Assembly: GCF_034521165.1 (NCBI RefSeq)
Contig: NZ_JAXHMV010000008.1
Span: 124,001 to 188,000, forward strand
Source of the DNA: Thiohalophilus sp.
GTDB taxonomy: Bacteria > Pseudomonadota > Gammaproteobacteria > UBA6429 > Thiohalophilaceae
Direction: 5' to 3'
DNA: 64,000 bases
Under the pieces are notes generated by a model. It was not told where the DNA came from, did not search any database, and was given only the letters and a program-made list of their open reading frames with translations. Of the stretch, positions 26,417-35,043 are shown piece by piece. The translations under genes were made by a program, and so were the position numbers. Each line of letters begins with the position of its first letter. Positions within the stretch are counted from its first letter, which is position 1.

Positions 26417-27022
26417 CTATAACAATATAAATAATATAACTATAGAAGCCAGGAAGACAATGCCGCCGAACAGCCGGGGGGCGCGTGCGGCAACATTGTC
26501 CAGGGCCGCGGTGTTGTAGCCCGCGCTGGACGGGCGCTGTCCGGTGGCGATCCAGCGGTTGGCCTGTTGTTCCAGACCCTTGATATTACTGGGGCGGATC
26601 AGGACCACCAGGCCGATATACAGCGTGAAAATCCCGATCAACACGAGAAAAATCCGCAGCGTCTCCAGCAGCCAGCCCCAGACGTCGGTGGGGAGGATGC
26701 CGGGCAGAATCCCGGCATAGTTCTCCAGCGGAAAATCGAAAAACAGCCGGTAGAGCAGATAGCCGGAGCCGACGATGAGCAGCAGGCCATAAAGTTTGGC
26801 GTGGCGGTAAAAATAGCGCTCGATGTGAAATTGCCGGTCCAGAAACTGTCCCAGCCGACGGAGGGAGAACCACTGGCTGAGTGAACGGTTAAAGCGCAGG
26901 CCCAGGTTGGGGCTGACAAGCAGCATCAACCCGTACAGCGCTGTCAGGACGAGCAAAATGCCCAGCACCGTCAATGTACCCTGTAACAGGGCCGAATCCA
27001 GAACCGAATGATTATTGTTCAT
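26417..27022 (-). CDS. Membrane protein of the MSHA locus, unknown function
   Basis: A 201-residue inner-membrane protein with about four hydrophobic segments (near residues 15-37, 80-95, 125-150 and 185-201, the last at the extreme C-terminus) and basic loops (RRLGQFLDRQFHIERYFYRHAKLYG). The ATG overlaps the preceding prepilin stop in an ATGA, so it is translationally coupled to the pilus genes. I do not recognise the family; the position corresponds to the mshF/mshB area of the Vibrio operon but the sequence is not prepilin-like. It may be an assembly-platform accessory. Confidence 0.75.
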   Translation of the reverse strand: MNNNHSVLDSALLQGTLTVLGILLVLTALYGLMLLVSPNLGLRFNRSLSQWFSLRRLGQFLDRQFHIERYFYRHAKLYGLLLIVGSGYLLYRLFFDFPLENYAGILPGILPTDVWGWLLETLRIFLVLIGIFTLYIGLVVLIRPSNIKGLEQQANRWIATGQRPSSAGYNTAALDNVAARAPRLFGGIVFLASIVILFILL

Positions 27023-27552
27023 TTTGGAAATTCCCATTGGTAATTTTCCAGGGGAACCAGATTTAGCCCGGTCACCTGGGTAGTACGGTTATCCCGGTTG
27101 TTATTCGCCAGAACCAGCTCGATGCGGTAGCGCACCCGGGCCGGCCCGGGCAAGGGGCTGCGAAAATAGTCGGCGAACCGGATCCGGTAAACCAGCGCCG
27201 ATGTCCCGGTATCGAAATACCAGACCCCGTTTTCGACGACCCGGGATTCATCCTCGATCTCACCAATATAGTTCTCCGGGGGCTGGGCGAGCAACGCGAA
27301 GGGGTTGCTGTTTTCCAGGTTGTTAATGGTCCGTATCCGGTCCCGGGCGACCCGTTTGGCCACCTCCATCCCCAGCGCGCTGCGCAGATTGCCGACCACG
27401 GTCCGGACCATGGCCCGCTCCGCGTCGACGCGATACTCGAGCAGGCGATCGATGGCGGCAATCCCCAGAATGGAGATGATCAGGATGACCAGCACCAGTT
27501 CCAGCAGGGTGAAGCCCGGTTGTCGGGAGGGACGGCGTACCGGCAATCTCAT
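27019..27552 (-). CDS. Type IV prepilin-like protein (MshB/MshF position)
   Basis: A 177-residue prepilin with basic leader MRLPVRRPSRQPG|FTLLELVLVILIISILGIAAIDRLLEYRVDAERA, the classical cleavage motif and alpha-1 helix. It has no obvious cysteine pair. The ATG at 27552 shares a base with the mshG stop (TGATG), and its own stop overlaps the next gene, so it is firmly inside the operon. By position it could be MshF or MshB; I cannot decide between them from sequence, so no symbol is given. Confidence 0.82.
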   Translation of the reverse strand: MRLPVRRPSRQPGFTLLELVLVILIISILGIAAIDRLLEYRVDAERAMVRTVVGNLRSALGMEVAKRVARDRIRTINNLENSNPFALLAQPPENYIGEIEDESRVVENGVWYFDTGTSALVYRIRFADYFRSPLPGPARVRYRIELVLANNNRDNRTTQVTGLNLVPLENYQWEFPK

Positions 27553-28778
27553 CAGCCTCCCCGCATTGCGGACATCAGATCCCACATCGGCAAAAAGACG
27601 CCCAGTGCCAGCACGAAGACCATGGCGCCGAGGATCACGATCAGGATCGGTTCCAGCGCGCTACTCAGATACTTGAGCCGGTAATCGACCTCGCGGTTAT
27701 AGAACGCGGCGACATTGTCCAGCATCTCGTCCACCGCGCCGGTTTCCTCGCCCACGGCGATCATCTGCAGGATCAGCGGGGTGAACATGCCGCTGTTGGT
27801 GGCGGTGCGGGTCAGGGACTCGCCCTGCTCCACCCCGGTGCGCATGCCATGGATGTGTTGTTCCACATAGGCGTTGTCCACGGCATTGCCCACCACGGTC
27901 AGGCCCTGGGTGAGCGGCACGCCGGATCGTTGGGTCATGGAAAAGGCGGTGGCGAAGCGTTGCAGCAGGGCCTGGTGCAAAATAATCCCGACCGCCGGCA
28001 GCTTGAGCTTGTAGCGATCCCAGGTGAGCCGGCCATTCTCTGTTTTGAGCCAGGCACGCAGGCCGAACAGGGCCCCGGCCAGCACCGCCGCCAGCACATA
28101 CCAGTATTGCACCATGAAGTTGGACATACCCACCAGCAGCCGGGTCTGCCAGGGCAGTTCGGCGTCAAACTTGGCGAAGATCCCGGCGAAGGTCGGGATC
28201 ACAAAAAAGTTGATCACACTGATGGCGATAGCGATCGCCACGAGGACAAAAACCGGATAACGCATGGCCGTCTTGATCCGATCCCGGGTGTCCTTTTCCC
28301 GCTCCAGATATTCTGAGAGTTGCAGCAGGGCATCGTCGAGGTTCCCGCTGTGCTCGCCGACCTGGACCATGCTGATGAACAGATCGGAGAAGACATTCGG
28401 ATGCCGGGCCATGGCCCCGGAGAGGTTGAGCCCCGACTCCAGCCCGACGACCAGATCGCGGATCACGTCCTGCAGATAGGGGTTGTCGACATTATCGGCC
28501 AGGCCGGTGAGCGCGCGGATGATGGGCACGCCCGAGCGCATCAGGGTATACAGCTGGCGGGCGAACAGGATCATGTCGTCCAGTTTGGGCCGGCGGCTGG
28601 CGCGCCATTTGCGATAGCGATCCGCCAGCGTGGTGCGGGGTCGGGATTCGGTGATCTCGATGGGGGTGACGCCGCTGTTCAGCAGCTGGCTGGCGGCGCC
28701 GTCGACCGAGGGCGCTTCGACACTGCCGTTGATGGCGCTGCCGGCGCGGTCCCGGCCCCTGTAATCAAACCGGGGCAT
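27552..28778 (-). CDS. mshG: PilC/GspF-family platform protein, MshG-like
   Basis: The inner-membrane platform protein of the pilus machine. The 408 residues start MPRFDYRGRDRAGSAINGSVEA and carry two GspF domains (about 65-190 and 270-395), each with the family's helices and membrane segments; LYTLMRSGVPIIRALTGLADN and SMTQRSGVPLTQGLTVV mark the paired domains. The ATG at 28778 lies inside the end of mshE (14-base overlap), giving coupled translation. It pairs with the ATPase MshE, as in all type IV pilus systems. Confidence 0.92.
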   Translation of the reverse strand: MPRFDYRGRDRAGSAINGSVEAPSVDGAASQLLNSGVTPIEITESRPRTTLADRYRKWRASRRPKLDDMILFARQLYTLMRSGVPIIRALTGLADNVDNPYLQDVIRDLVVGLESGLNLSGAMARHPNVFSDLFISMVQVGEHSGNLDDALLQLSEYLEREKDTRDRIKTAMRYPVFVLVAIAIAISVINFFVIPTFAGIFAKFDAELPWQTRLLVGMSNFMVQYWYVLAAVLAGALFGLRAWLKTENGRLTWDRYKLKLPAVGIILHQALLQRFATAFSMTQRSGVPLTQGLTVVGNAVDNAYVEQHIHGMRTGVEQGESLTRTATNSGMFTPLILQMIAVGEETGAVDEMLDNVAAFYNREVDYRLKYLSSALEPILIVILGAMVFVLALGVFLPMWDLMSAMRGG

Positions 28779-30555
28779 GGCTCGCTTCTGACGCGTCGTC
28801 CGTGCCCGCCTCGTCAAGCGGCGGGACCGGCAGTTCGACCTCTTCCACGGTGCCGGTCACGCGCATGACTTCCTCGAGTGACGTCACCCCCTGCTGGGCG
28901 TAATCCAGCGCGTGGCGGGCGAACGGGCGGAAGGTATCGCTGCGTCGGGCCTGTCGGGTGAATTCCACTGAATCGGATCGGCGCAGGGCGTTGGCCAGAT
29001 CCTCGTTGATTTCCAGGTATTCGAACACACCGATTCGCCCGTGATAGCCGGTGTTGTTGCAGTGCGGACAGCCGGCGCCATGCACGAAACGGGTCTCGTC
29101 AATCTCATCGCCCAGGGTGTTATACAGCCAGGCCAGCTCATTGGGCTCCGGATGATACGGAGTTTTGCAGCTGTCGCAGACCCGGCGTACCAGGCGCTGG
29201 GCGATCACGGCGCGCAAGGCCCCGGCCAGCAGATAGCCTTCGGCGCCCATGTCCAGCAGACGGTTCACACTGGAAATGGCGTCATTGGTATGCAATGTGG
29301 AAAGCACCAGATGGCCGGTGATGGAGGCGCGCAGGCCGATCTGGGCAGTCTCCTGATCGCGCATTTCGCCGATCAGCACGATATCCGGGTCCTGACGCAA
29401 GGCGGCGCGCAATACCCGGCCAAAGGTGAGATCAATGCGCGTATTGACCTGCACCTGATTGATGCGCGGCAGGCGGTATTCCACCGGGTCCTCGACGGTG
29501 ATGATCTTCTTGGATGCATCGTTGAGCTCCGACAGGGCGGCATACAGCGTGGTGGTCTTCCCGCTGCCGGTCGGGCCGGTGACCAGCACCATCCCGTAGG
29601 GGCGCTGTATCTGGTTACGAAAGTGCTGCAGAATGTCGTCGGTCATGCCCAGCTGTTCCAGATGCAGCATGTCGCCCGATTGATCCAGCAGACGCATGAC
29701 CACCGACTCGCCGTGCTGTACCGGCATGGTCGACAGACGCACGTCGATGCTTTTATCGCGCACGCGGATGTTGAAGCGCCCGTCCTGCGGTACGCGGCGC
29801 TCGGAGATATTCAGCCCGGCCATCAGTTTGAGGCGCGAGACCAGCGCATTGGCGATGCGCTTTTCTTTCATCACCTGTTCCTGCAGCACGCCGTCCACGC
29901 GCTGACGGATGCGCAGCACAGACTCGTCCGGCTCGATATGAATATCCGAGGCGCCGATCTGCACCGCGTCCTCGAACAGGGTCTGCAGCAGGCGCACTAC
30001 CGGGGCGTTGACCACGTCCTCGTTCTGCGCGATCTGGCTGAGGTCGATATCGCTCTCATCCAGCTGATCGTCCAGCTCCTCGGCCAGGTTGCTGATATCG
30101 GCGGTGCGCCGGTAGGTGGAATCGATGGCCGCCAGCAGATCGCTTTCGCGTACCACCGCCTGCTGGATATCCCGCTTGAGGACCTTGGCCAGCTCGTCGA
30201 AGGCGAAGATATCGGTGGGATCGGCCATGCCCACCAGCAGGCTGTTGTCGGGGTTTTGCTTGAGCGCGATCACCCGGTAACGGCGTGCCAGGGTTTCGGG
30301 AATCAGGCGGACTGTGTCGGGATCATAGTTATATTTTTTGAGATCGATAAACGGCAGATTGAGCTGGGTGGAGAGCAGCTCCATCAGCTGCTGTTCGGTA
30401 ACCAGTTGCTTCTGGATCAGGGTGCGACCCAGCTTCTGGCCGGTCTTTTTCTGATCGGCCAGCGCCGCCATCAGCTGGTCCTCGCTGATGACATTGTTTT
30501 CGACCAGCAAATCGCCGAGTCGGATTTTTTTGCGGGGGGCGGTGGTTGTGGCCAT
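28765..30555 (-). CDS. mshE: MshE-like pilus extension ATPase with c-di-GMP-binding N-terminus
   Basis: The GspE/PilB-type hexameric ATPase that powers pilus extension. Residues 11-68 contain two MshEN-type motifs (RLGDLLVENNVISEDQLMAAL; KLGRTLIQKQLVTEQQLMEL), the known c-di-GMP-binding module of Vibrio MshE. The ATPase core has Walker A GPTGSGKTT (327-335), the Asp box (TVEDPVEYRL), Walker B (DIVLIGEMRD) and the His box (LVLSTLHTND). A tetracysteine zinc site (CDSCK...CPHCN) lies near 440-490. At 596 residues it is full length. It is first in this operon; mshH-N homologues are not upstream. Confidence 0.94.
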   Translation of the reverse strand: MATTTAPRKKIRLGDLLVENNVISEDQLMAALADQKKTGQKLGRTLIQKQLVTEQQLMELLSTQLNLPFIDLKKYNYDPDTVRLIPETLARRYRVIALKQNPDNSLLVGMADPTDIFAFDELAKVLKRDIQQAVVRESDLLAAIDSTYRRTADISNLAEELDDQLDESDIDLSQIAQNEDVVNAPVVRLLQTLFEDAVQIGASDIHIEPDESVLRIRQRVDGVLQEQVMKEKRIANALVSRLKLMAGLNISERRVPQDGRFNIRVRDKSIDVRLSTMPVQHGESVVMRLLDQSGDMLHLEQLGMTDDILQHFRNQIQRPYGMVLVTGPTGSGKTTTLYAALSELNDASKKIITVEDPVEYRLPRINQVQVNTRIDLTFGRVLRAALRQDPDIVLIGEMRDQETAQIGLRASITGHLVLSTLHTNDAISSVNRLLDMGAEGYLLAGALRAVIAQRLVRRVCDSCKTPYHPEPNELAWLYNTLGDEIDETRFVHGAGCPHCNNTGYHGRIGVFEYLEINEDLANALRRSDSVEFTRQARRSDTFRPFARHALDYAQQGVTSLEEVMRVTGTVEEVELPVPPLDEAGTDDASEASHAPV

Positions 30556-30580
30556 GGTACCGGGCTCGATTAAAGGCTCA

Positions 30581-30596
30581 ATTGTTATATAACAAT
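30581..30596. promoter_or_regulatory. Perfect 16-bp palindrome upstream of mshE
   Basis: ATTGTTATATAACAAT is a perfect palindrome 26 bases before the mshE start codon, in otherwise GC-rich surroundings. It is a candidate operator for the whole pilus operon or part of its promoter. The regulator is unknown. Confidence 0.5.
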
Positions 30597-30660
30597 ACGT
30601 TAGATGAAAGGGTTATCGGTTGCGAGCGGTTTTTTCTTTATTATATGAAATGCGCCTGGG

Positions 30661-30972
30661 GCAGGCCGGACAGAGCAGCGCAGTGTCCGGCCTGCCCGCC
30701 CGAATTTTACGCTGCCCGATACCGCTCCCGCTCTATCGGGCCTGCGAGACCGGGTAGGCCGGACAGAGCAACGCGGTGTCCGGCACCTCGCGCGAATTTC
30801 ACGCTGCCCGATACCGCTCCCGCTCTATCGGGCCTGCGAGACCGGGTAGGCCGGACAGAGCAACGCGGTGTCCGGCACCTCGCGCGAATTTCACGCTGCC
30901 CGATACCGCTCCCGCTCTATCGGACCTGCGAGACCGGGTAGGCCGGACATAGCGCAGCGGTGTCCGGCACCC
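30661..30972. repeat. REP/BIME array upstream of mshE (3.4 units)
   Basis: Units of 92-93 bp begin near 30661, 30754, 30846 and 30938 (the last partial). They share the GTAGGCCGGACA and CCCGATACCGCT...CTATCGGGC arms with the 15-17 kb array, but have a different linker (GCGAGACCGG) and inner sequence (CGCGCGAATTTCACGCT). They are therefore a second sublineage. The array ends beside the pyrD stop. Confidence 0.9.
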
Positions 30973-30975
30973 GCC

Positions 30976-31938
30976 TCAACTGCAGGAGCCGCCGGCGTCA
31001 TTCAACCGCAGGCTGCCGGTGATCTGCCCCACATTGGCCAGCCCGTGACGATTCATATACTCCACGATACCGGCATTGATTTTGGCGCAGATCAGCGGGT
31101 CATAAAACAGCGCCGTCCCTACCCCGATTGCCGAGGCCCCGGCGATCAGAAACTCGATGGCATCCTCGGCCGAATTGACCCCGCCCTGGCCGATGATCGG
31201 AATGCCGTGCTCGCGCGCCACCTGGTAGACCTGGTGCACCTTGAGCAGGGCGATGGGCTTGATCGCCGGGCCGGAGAGGCCGCCCTGATTGTTGCCGATG
31301 ATGGGCGAGCGCGATTCGATATCGATGGCCATGCCCATCAATGTGTTGATCACCGCAAAGCCGTCGGTGCCTGCCTCGATGCAACGCCGGGCGTTGTCGG
31401 CGATGTCGGTCTGGTTGGGTGAGAGCTTGGTGATCAGCGGTTTGTTGGTGACCTCGCGGCAGGCGGCCACCACGCGGGCGGACATATCCGGGTCATTACC
31501 GAATGCCACCCCGCCTTCCTTCACATTCGGGCAGGAGATGTTGATCTCCATGGCATCGATGGGCGAGTCATCGAAGATCCGCGCCACCTCGACGTACTCT
31601 TCCAGCGTGGAGCCGGAGAGGTTGGCGATAAAGCGGGTTTCGGAAAAATCCAGTTCCGGCAGGATCGTGTCCACCACGTGCCGCGAACCGGGGTTCTGCA
31701 GCCCGATGGCATTGAGCATCCCCATCGGCGTTTCGAAAATCCGGTGCGGAAGATTGCCCAGACGCGTCTCCAGCGTCGTGCCCTTGAGACACACCCCGCC
31801 GACATCGCGATTGGAATAGCCGACCACCCGGGTGTATTCCTCGCCGAAGCCGACGCACCCCGACAGCAGCACCAGCGGGGTCTGGAATTCCATCCCGCAA
31901 AAATCGGTGCGCAGCAGCTCGAGCTCGTCAGTGGTCAT
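30976..31938 (-). CDS. pyrD: Dihydroorotate dehydrogenase, class 1B catalytic subunit type
   Basis: An FMN flavoprotein that oxidises dihydroorotate to orotate in pyrimidine synthesis. The 320 residues show the class 1B start (FCGMEFQTPLVLLSGCVGFGEEY), the catalytic-loop Cys in NISCPNVKEGG (about 134-144), and the FMN phosphate site (GQGGVNSAEDAIEFLIAGASAIGVGTA). Class 1B enzymes normally need the iron-sulfur/FAD subunit PyrK, but no pyrK is near it here, so the partner is elsewhere or the electron acceptor differs. It stands alone, with REP units downstream. Confidence 0.88.
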   Translation of the reverse strand: MTTDELELLRTDFCGMEFQTPLVLLSGCVGFGEEYTRVVGYSNRDVGGVCLKGTTLETRLGNLPHRIFETPMGMLNAIGLQNPGSRHVVDTILPELDFSETRFIANLSGSTLEEYVEVARIFDDSPIDAMEINISCPNVKEGGVAFGNDPDMSARVVAACREVTNKPLITKLSPNQTDIADNARRCIEAGTDGFAVINTLMGMAIDIESRSPIIGNNQGGLSGPAIKPIALLKVHQVYQVAREHGIPIIGQGGVNSAEDAIEFLIAGASAIGVGTALFYDPLICAKINAGIVEYMNRHGLANVGQITGSLRLNDAGGSCS

Positions 31939-32436
31939 GGCGAGGCAAGATAACCCTATTACGTCGCTGGGACAAGTCAGCCTCGCTGGATCGAGTCAGG
32001 AAAGGAAGGCACACTGGCGAGCCGGCGACCTTTTCGAAGATATGTACTCAATTGGGCCAGCGAGGAGGTACGAGGGCCGAGTGACGAGTAACGAGAGTTG
32101 TATCCCCTCCCCCTGACCCCCTCCCTCAGGGAGGGGGAACCGATCGCGCAATTAGAGTCGTAGGCCAGGTTGCGCGCAGAGGTAGGCCGGACATAGCGAT
32201 AGCGGTGTCCGGCAATCCGTGTTGCGCGCAGGGTTCTGTAGGGTGCGTACTACGCACCGGATATCGGTACAAGGTTCAAGGATGATGGTGCGTAGAACGC
32301 ACCCTACCCGCCAGGTCCTGGTACCTGATCCACGGGGGTAGGCCGGAGATAGTGCAACGGTGTCCGGCAACTATCCGATCAGAACAATGAGCCATTACGG
32401 TATGATGACCAGTACAGATGCCCAGAGCTCAATGCC
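31939..32436. other. Intergenic repeat patchwork between pyrD and trmL
   Basis: No gene. Contents: a GACGAGTAACGAG heptamer run (about 32067-32095); a hairpin of CCCCCTCCCTC / GAGGGAGGGGG type (about 32110-32139); single GTAGGCCGGACA half-REPs (32181-32214 and 32339-32370); and an inverted pair GTAGGGTGCGTACTACGCACC / GGTGCGTAGAACGCACCCTAC (32239-32307). The last is another palindromic repeat family. Confidence 0.6.
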
Positions 32437-32901
32437 ATGTTCCACGTCGTGCTGTACCAACCTGAAATTCCGCCCAACACCGGCAACATCATTCGCCTGT
32501 GCGCCAACACCGGCGCGCAGCTGCATCTGATCGAACCGCTGGGCTTCGAGCTGGATGATGTGCGCCTCAAACGTGCCGGGCTGGACTACCACGAATACGC
32601 TCAGGTCCGGCGGCATACCGGTTTCGATTCCTTTTTATTAGGCGTGCAGCCCAAACGCCTGTTCGGTTTGTCGACCAAAGGGAAACGCAACGTGTTCGAC
32701 GTGGTCTATCAACCGGGGGATGCGTTTATCTTTGGCCCCGAAACCCGCGGACTGCCGCAGGAACTGCGCGAGGGGCTGGGCGAGGATTTCGTGTTGCGCC
32801 TGCCCATGCAGCCGACCAACCGCAGCCTGAATCTGGCCAATGCCGTGTCGGTGGTGGTGTACGAGGCCTGGCGGCAGCAGGGGTTTGCCGGGGCTGAGTA
32901 A
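32437..32901 (+). CDS. trmL: tRNA (cytidine/uridine-34-2'-O)-methyltransferase
   Basis: A SPOUT-family methyltransferase (YibK) that 2'-O-methylates the wobble base of tRNA-Leu. The 154 residues are the normal length and hold the three knot motifs: PEIPPNTGNIIRLCANTG, DAFIFGPETRGLP and RLPMQPTNRSLNLANAVSVVVYEAWRQ. It is convergent with gpsA, as in E. coli where only cysE intervenes. Here 8.3 kb of accessory DNA lies between them. Confidence 0.94.
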   Translation: MFHVVLYQPEIPPNTGNIIRLCANTGAQLHLIEPLGFELDDVRLKRAGLDYHEYAQVRRHTGFDSFLLGVQPKRLFGLSTKGKRNVFDVVYQPGDAFIFGPETRGLPQELREGLGEDFVLRLPMQPTNRSLNLANAVSVVVYEAWRQQGFAGAE

Positions 32902-32994
32902 GTTGGCTCTGCATGCCGACAACAACCCGCCATGCCGGTGCAGAGCCGGCCCCGGCATCCCGTGTGTGGGAGGCGATTGACGTACTGGGAAGAG

Positions 32995-33114
32995 CTAATA
33001 CCCAAAACACTCGCTTTAGTGGTCGTGTATACCTACCGTGGCGATACGATTCGGATCATATCGGCGCGCCTTGCCACTCGCAAAGAGATGAATGTTTATG
33101 AAAAAGGAATATGA
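32995..33114 (+). pseudogene. Truncated BrnT toxin (C-terminal fragment)
   Basis: About 40 codons encode PKTLALVVVYTYRGDTIRIISARLATRKE...YEKG, the C-terminal half of a BrnT RNase, with the same RIISAR-ATRKE core as the complete BrnT at 37.5 kb. The N-terminal half is missing: upstream lies unrelated sequence running into the trmL end. It overlaps the start of a BrnA-like antitoxin. The breakpoint is probably near 32995 and may mark the left edge of the accessory region. Confidence 0.7.
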
Positions 33115-33346
33115 TTTTAAAAAGGCCAAACGCGGCCCGGTGATAAAACCGAAAGGTAAAACCCGTATCACCATATATCTGGATGATGACGTGGTTGAAA
33201 CCTTTCTCAAGCTGGCAGATGAATCCGGTTCAGGTTACCAGACCTTGATTAATCAAGCTCTACGTGATTTTCTTGGCAAAAGTGCCGGCCCGCTGGATGA
33301 AGAAACGCTGCGTCGAGTTATTCGCGAAGAGCTACGTTCGGGGTAA
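33092..33346 (+). CDS. BrnA-like antitoxin (orphan)
   Basis: An 84-residue protein with a basic N-terminus (YDFKKAKRGPVI) and a ribbon-helix-helix core (KTRITIYLDDDVVETFLKLADESGSGYQTLINQALRDFL), as in BrnA antitoxins, plus an acidic C-terminus (EETLRRVIREELRSG). It starts inside the broken BrnT fragment (ATG at 33092 or 33098). With the toxin truncated it may now be a free repressor or decoy; it is similar in layout to the BrnA at 37.8 kb, so cross-regulation is possible. Confidence 0.8.
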   Translation: MFMKKEYDFKKAKRGPVIKPKGKTRITIYLDDDVVETFLKLADESGSGYQTLINQALRDFLGKSAGPLDEETLRRVIREELRSG

Positions 33347-33973
33347 CTTCGCGGTATCGGGCATCCGGCCACATCAAAATGTACTGCAGGAGCGCCCCGC
33401 GGGCGCGATACTCTTGCTGAGAAATACTCCTGTATCTAAATGATCGCCCTGCGGGCAGCCTGAATTTAGAAAGCGGGCTCTCGCGCCCGCGCGGCGAGTT
33501 TATCTGACGAAGGCCGTCCATGGCCTTCGCACTTTGTGCAGCCTCCGGCTGTCCAAATTCGAGTCGCTCCCGGCATCCTGCCTCCCGCGACATTAGTACA
33601 TCCATGTACGTCATCCCGACGAATTTGTCGTTGTAACGCGACAACGAAACGAACCAAAGGAAACGCGCCTGAAAGATGCCGCCGGTTCAGCCATTTCCAA
33701 TGGCTGAATCGGTCCCCTGCGCGCATCCTTACGGGCTAATCCTCCTTCCACTGCGATGCTCGGCGGCGTCTGACGGTGTCAAAAACGGACTGGTGGGACA
33801 AGGGTTTTCCCTGATATTTCGGCAACAAGCGAGGTGTCAGGGTGAAAATGCAGAAAATCCTTGCCAGGGTTAAGCGTAATTTCCATCTTTTACCGTATTT
33901 GGCAGAATCTGCGTGATTCCTGAAATACAGATTCTGTCTAAATCATGATTAAGCGCCTGGGGATCCGAAGGAC
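33347..33973. other. Non-coding stretch with repeats and a possible HicB operator
   Basis: No credible gene. It holds a GCAGGAGCGCCCCGCGGGCGCGATA palindrome (about 33383-33407) and a diverged copy of the TCCTGCCTCCCGCGACA repeat (about 33576-33610). At the right end is an inverted repeat CAGAATCTG (33903-33911) / CAGATTCTG (33928-33936), about 45 bases before hicA, a plausible operator for the HicB antitoxin. Confidence 0.5.
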
Positions 33974-33979
33974 GTGGCA

Positions 33980-34210
33980 ATGGAAAAAATCCTTCGTGGC
34001 GCATCAGATGCAAATATTGCATTTGATGATATTCGAGGAATGCTGCTTCATCTTGGATTCGATGAACGAATACGCGGTAGTCATCACGTGTACCGAAAAG
34101 AAGGGGTTGAGGAAAAAATAAACATGCAACGGTCGGGAAACAAGGCCAAGCCTTATCAGGTAATGCAGGTTCGTGAGATATTATTGAAATATCACTTGGC
34201 AGGTAAATAG
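33980..34210 (+). CDS. hicA: HicA-family mRNA interferase toxin
   Basis: A 76-residue double-stranded-RNA-binding-fold RNase. Family features are DDIRGMLLHLGFDERIRGSHHVYRKEG with the catalytic-type His (GSHHVY), then KPYQVMQVREILLKY. The ATG at 33980 has a GGA-type ribosome site; a GTG two codons earlier is possible. The HicB antitoxin follows 2 bases later. HicA stops growth by cleaving mRNA when HicB is lost. Confidence 0.9.
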   Translation: MEKILRGASDANIAFDDIRGMLLHLGFDERIRGSHHVYRKEGVEEKINMQRSGNKAKPYQVMQVREILLKYHLAGK

Positions 34211-34212
34211 CT

Positions 34213-34425
34213 ATGTATAAGTACGAAACCATTATTTATTGGAGCGAGGAAGATCAATCATTCATTGCTGATGTACCGGAATTGCCTGGTTGCATGGCGC
34301 ACGGCGCATCTCCAGATGAGGCGCTGGCTAATGCTCAAGAAGCCATGCAATTATGGCTTGATACAGCTCGTGAGTTCGCAGACCCCATTCCTGAGCCAAA
34401 AGGACGTCGCCTTGTCTATGCGTAA
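34213..34425 (+). CDS. hicB: HicB-family antitoxin
   Basis: A 70-residue protein with the partial RNase-H-like HicB fold: YETIIYWSEEDQSFIADVPELPGCMAHGASPDEALANAQEAMQLWLDTA. The VPELPGC...G-S-DEAL pattern is diagnostic. It neutralises the HicA encoded 2 bases upstream. It lacks the long C-terminal DNA-binding domain of larger HicB proteins, so autoregulation, if any, would rely on another element. Confidence 0.92.
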   Translation: MYKYETIIYWSEEDQSFIADVPELPGCMAHGASPDEALANAQEAMQLWLDTAREFADPIPEPKGRRLVYA

Positions 34426-34593
34426 TGCGCCGAACAGATCTTAAGGGTCAAAGCCTTTTAGTTTGATGTTTAAAAGTAAATAACAATGGAAGCAGAGCCA
34501 AGCAATTTAACTGCAAACGGCCTACGCAATTATTACTTTATCTGTATTTAGGCGAACGGCCGTCTTTATAACTGTCGGGCAACAGGATTATAG

Positions 34594-35040
34594 ATGAACG
34601 AAAAAAAACGACGCATCCTACCGCCTCTGATTCTTTTAGTCATCGGGCTGGTGCCTTGGTACTATGCTGTGAATGCATGGACAGCCTCTAGGGATTTAGT
34701 GGCTGGCACAAAGGCGGTTCAGGGTGTCGTCGTTGATTATGAATCCGCCTATGAATCGGCACCGCGAAAGACTCCAGCGCTGCTGTACTACCCAGTTGTG
34801 GAGTTTATGGGCCAGGCTGGTCATACGCAGCGCTTTACAAGCGAGGTTGGCGCAGGAGGTGAACTTTACGACGTAGGTGAAAACATTTCTGTTCGCTACG
34901 ACCCACTTGATCGACGCCCACCAATTGTAGCCTCCTTCCTTCGGCTTTGGGCCAAGGCAACGCTGTTTGTTCTCGCTGGTCTGCCTTTTGTGCTGCTTGG
35001 AGGAGTTCGGTTCTTCCTCGCGGTTTCGGCACGAGCATGA
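34594..35040 (+). CDS. DUF3592-type membrane protein
   Basis: A 148-residue protein with two membrane helices (about 9-27 and 118-143) flanking a periplasmic beta-rich domain (VQGVVVDYESAY...ALLYYPVVEFMGQAGHTQRFTSEVG...YDVGENISVRYDPLDRRPPIV). This is the standard DUF3592 layout; function unknown. Its end runs directly into the group II intron remnant, so the last residues or the terminator may have been changed by that insertion. Lower GC than the core genome. Confidence 0.8.
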   Translation: MNEKKRRILPPLILLVIGLVPWYYAVNAWTASRDLVAGTKAVQGVVVDYESAYESAPRKTPALLYYPVVEFMGQAGHTQRFTSEVGAGGELYDVGENISVRYDPLDRRPPIVASFLRLWAKATLFVLAGLPFVLLGGVRFFLAVSARA

Positions 35041-35043
35041 TAG

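Noticed and set aside
33318..33644. 108-codon minus-strand frame in the accessory region
   Set aside because: It is made of translated palindromic repeats (GRESPLSKFRLPAGR-like residues) and has no ribosome site.
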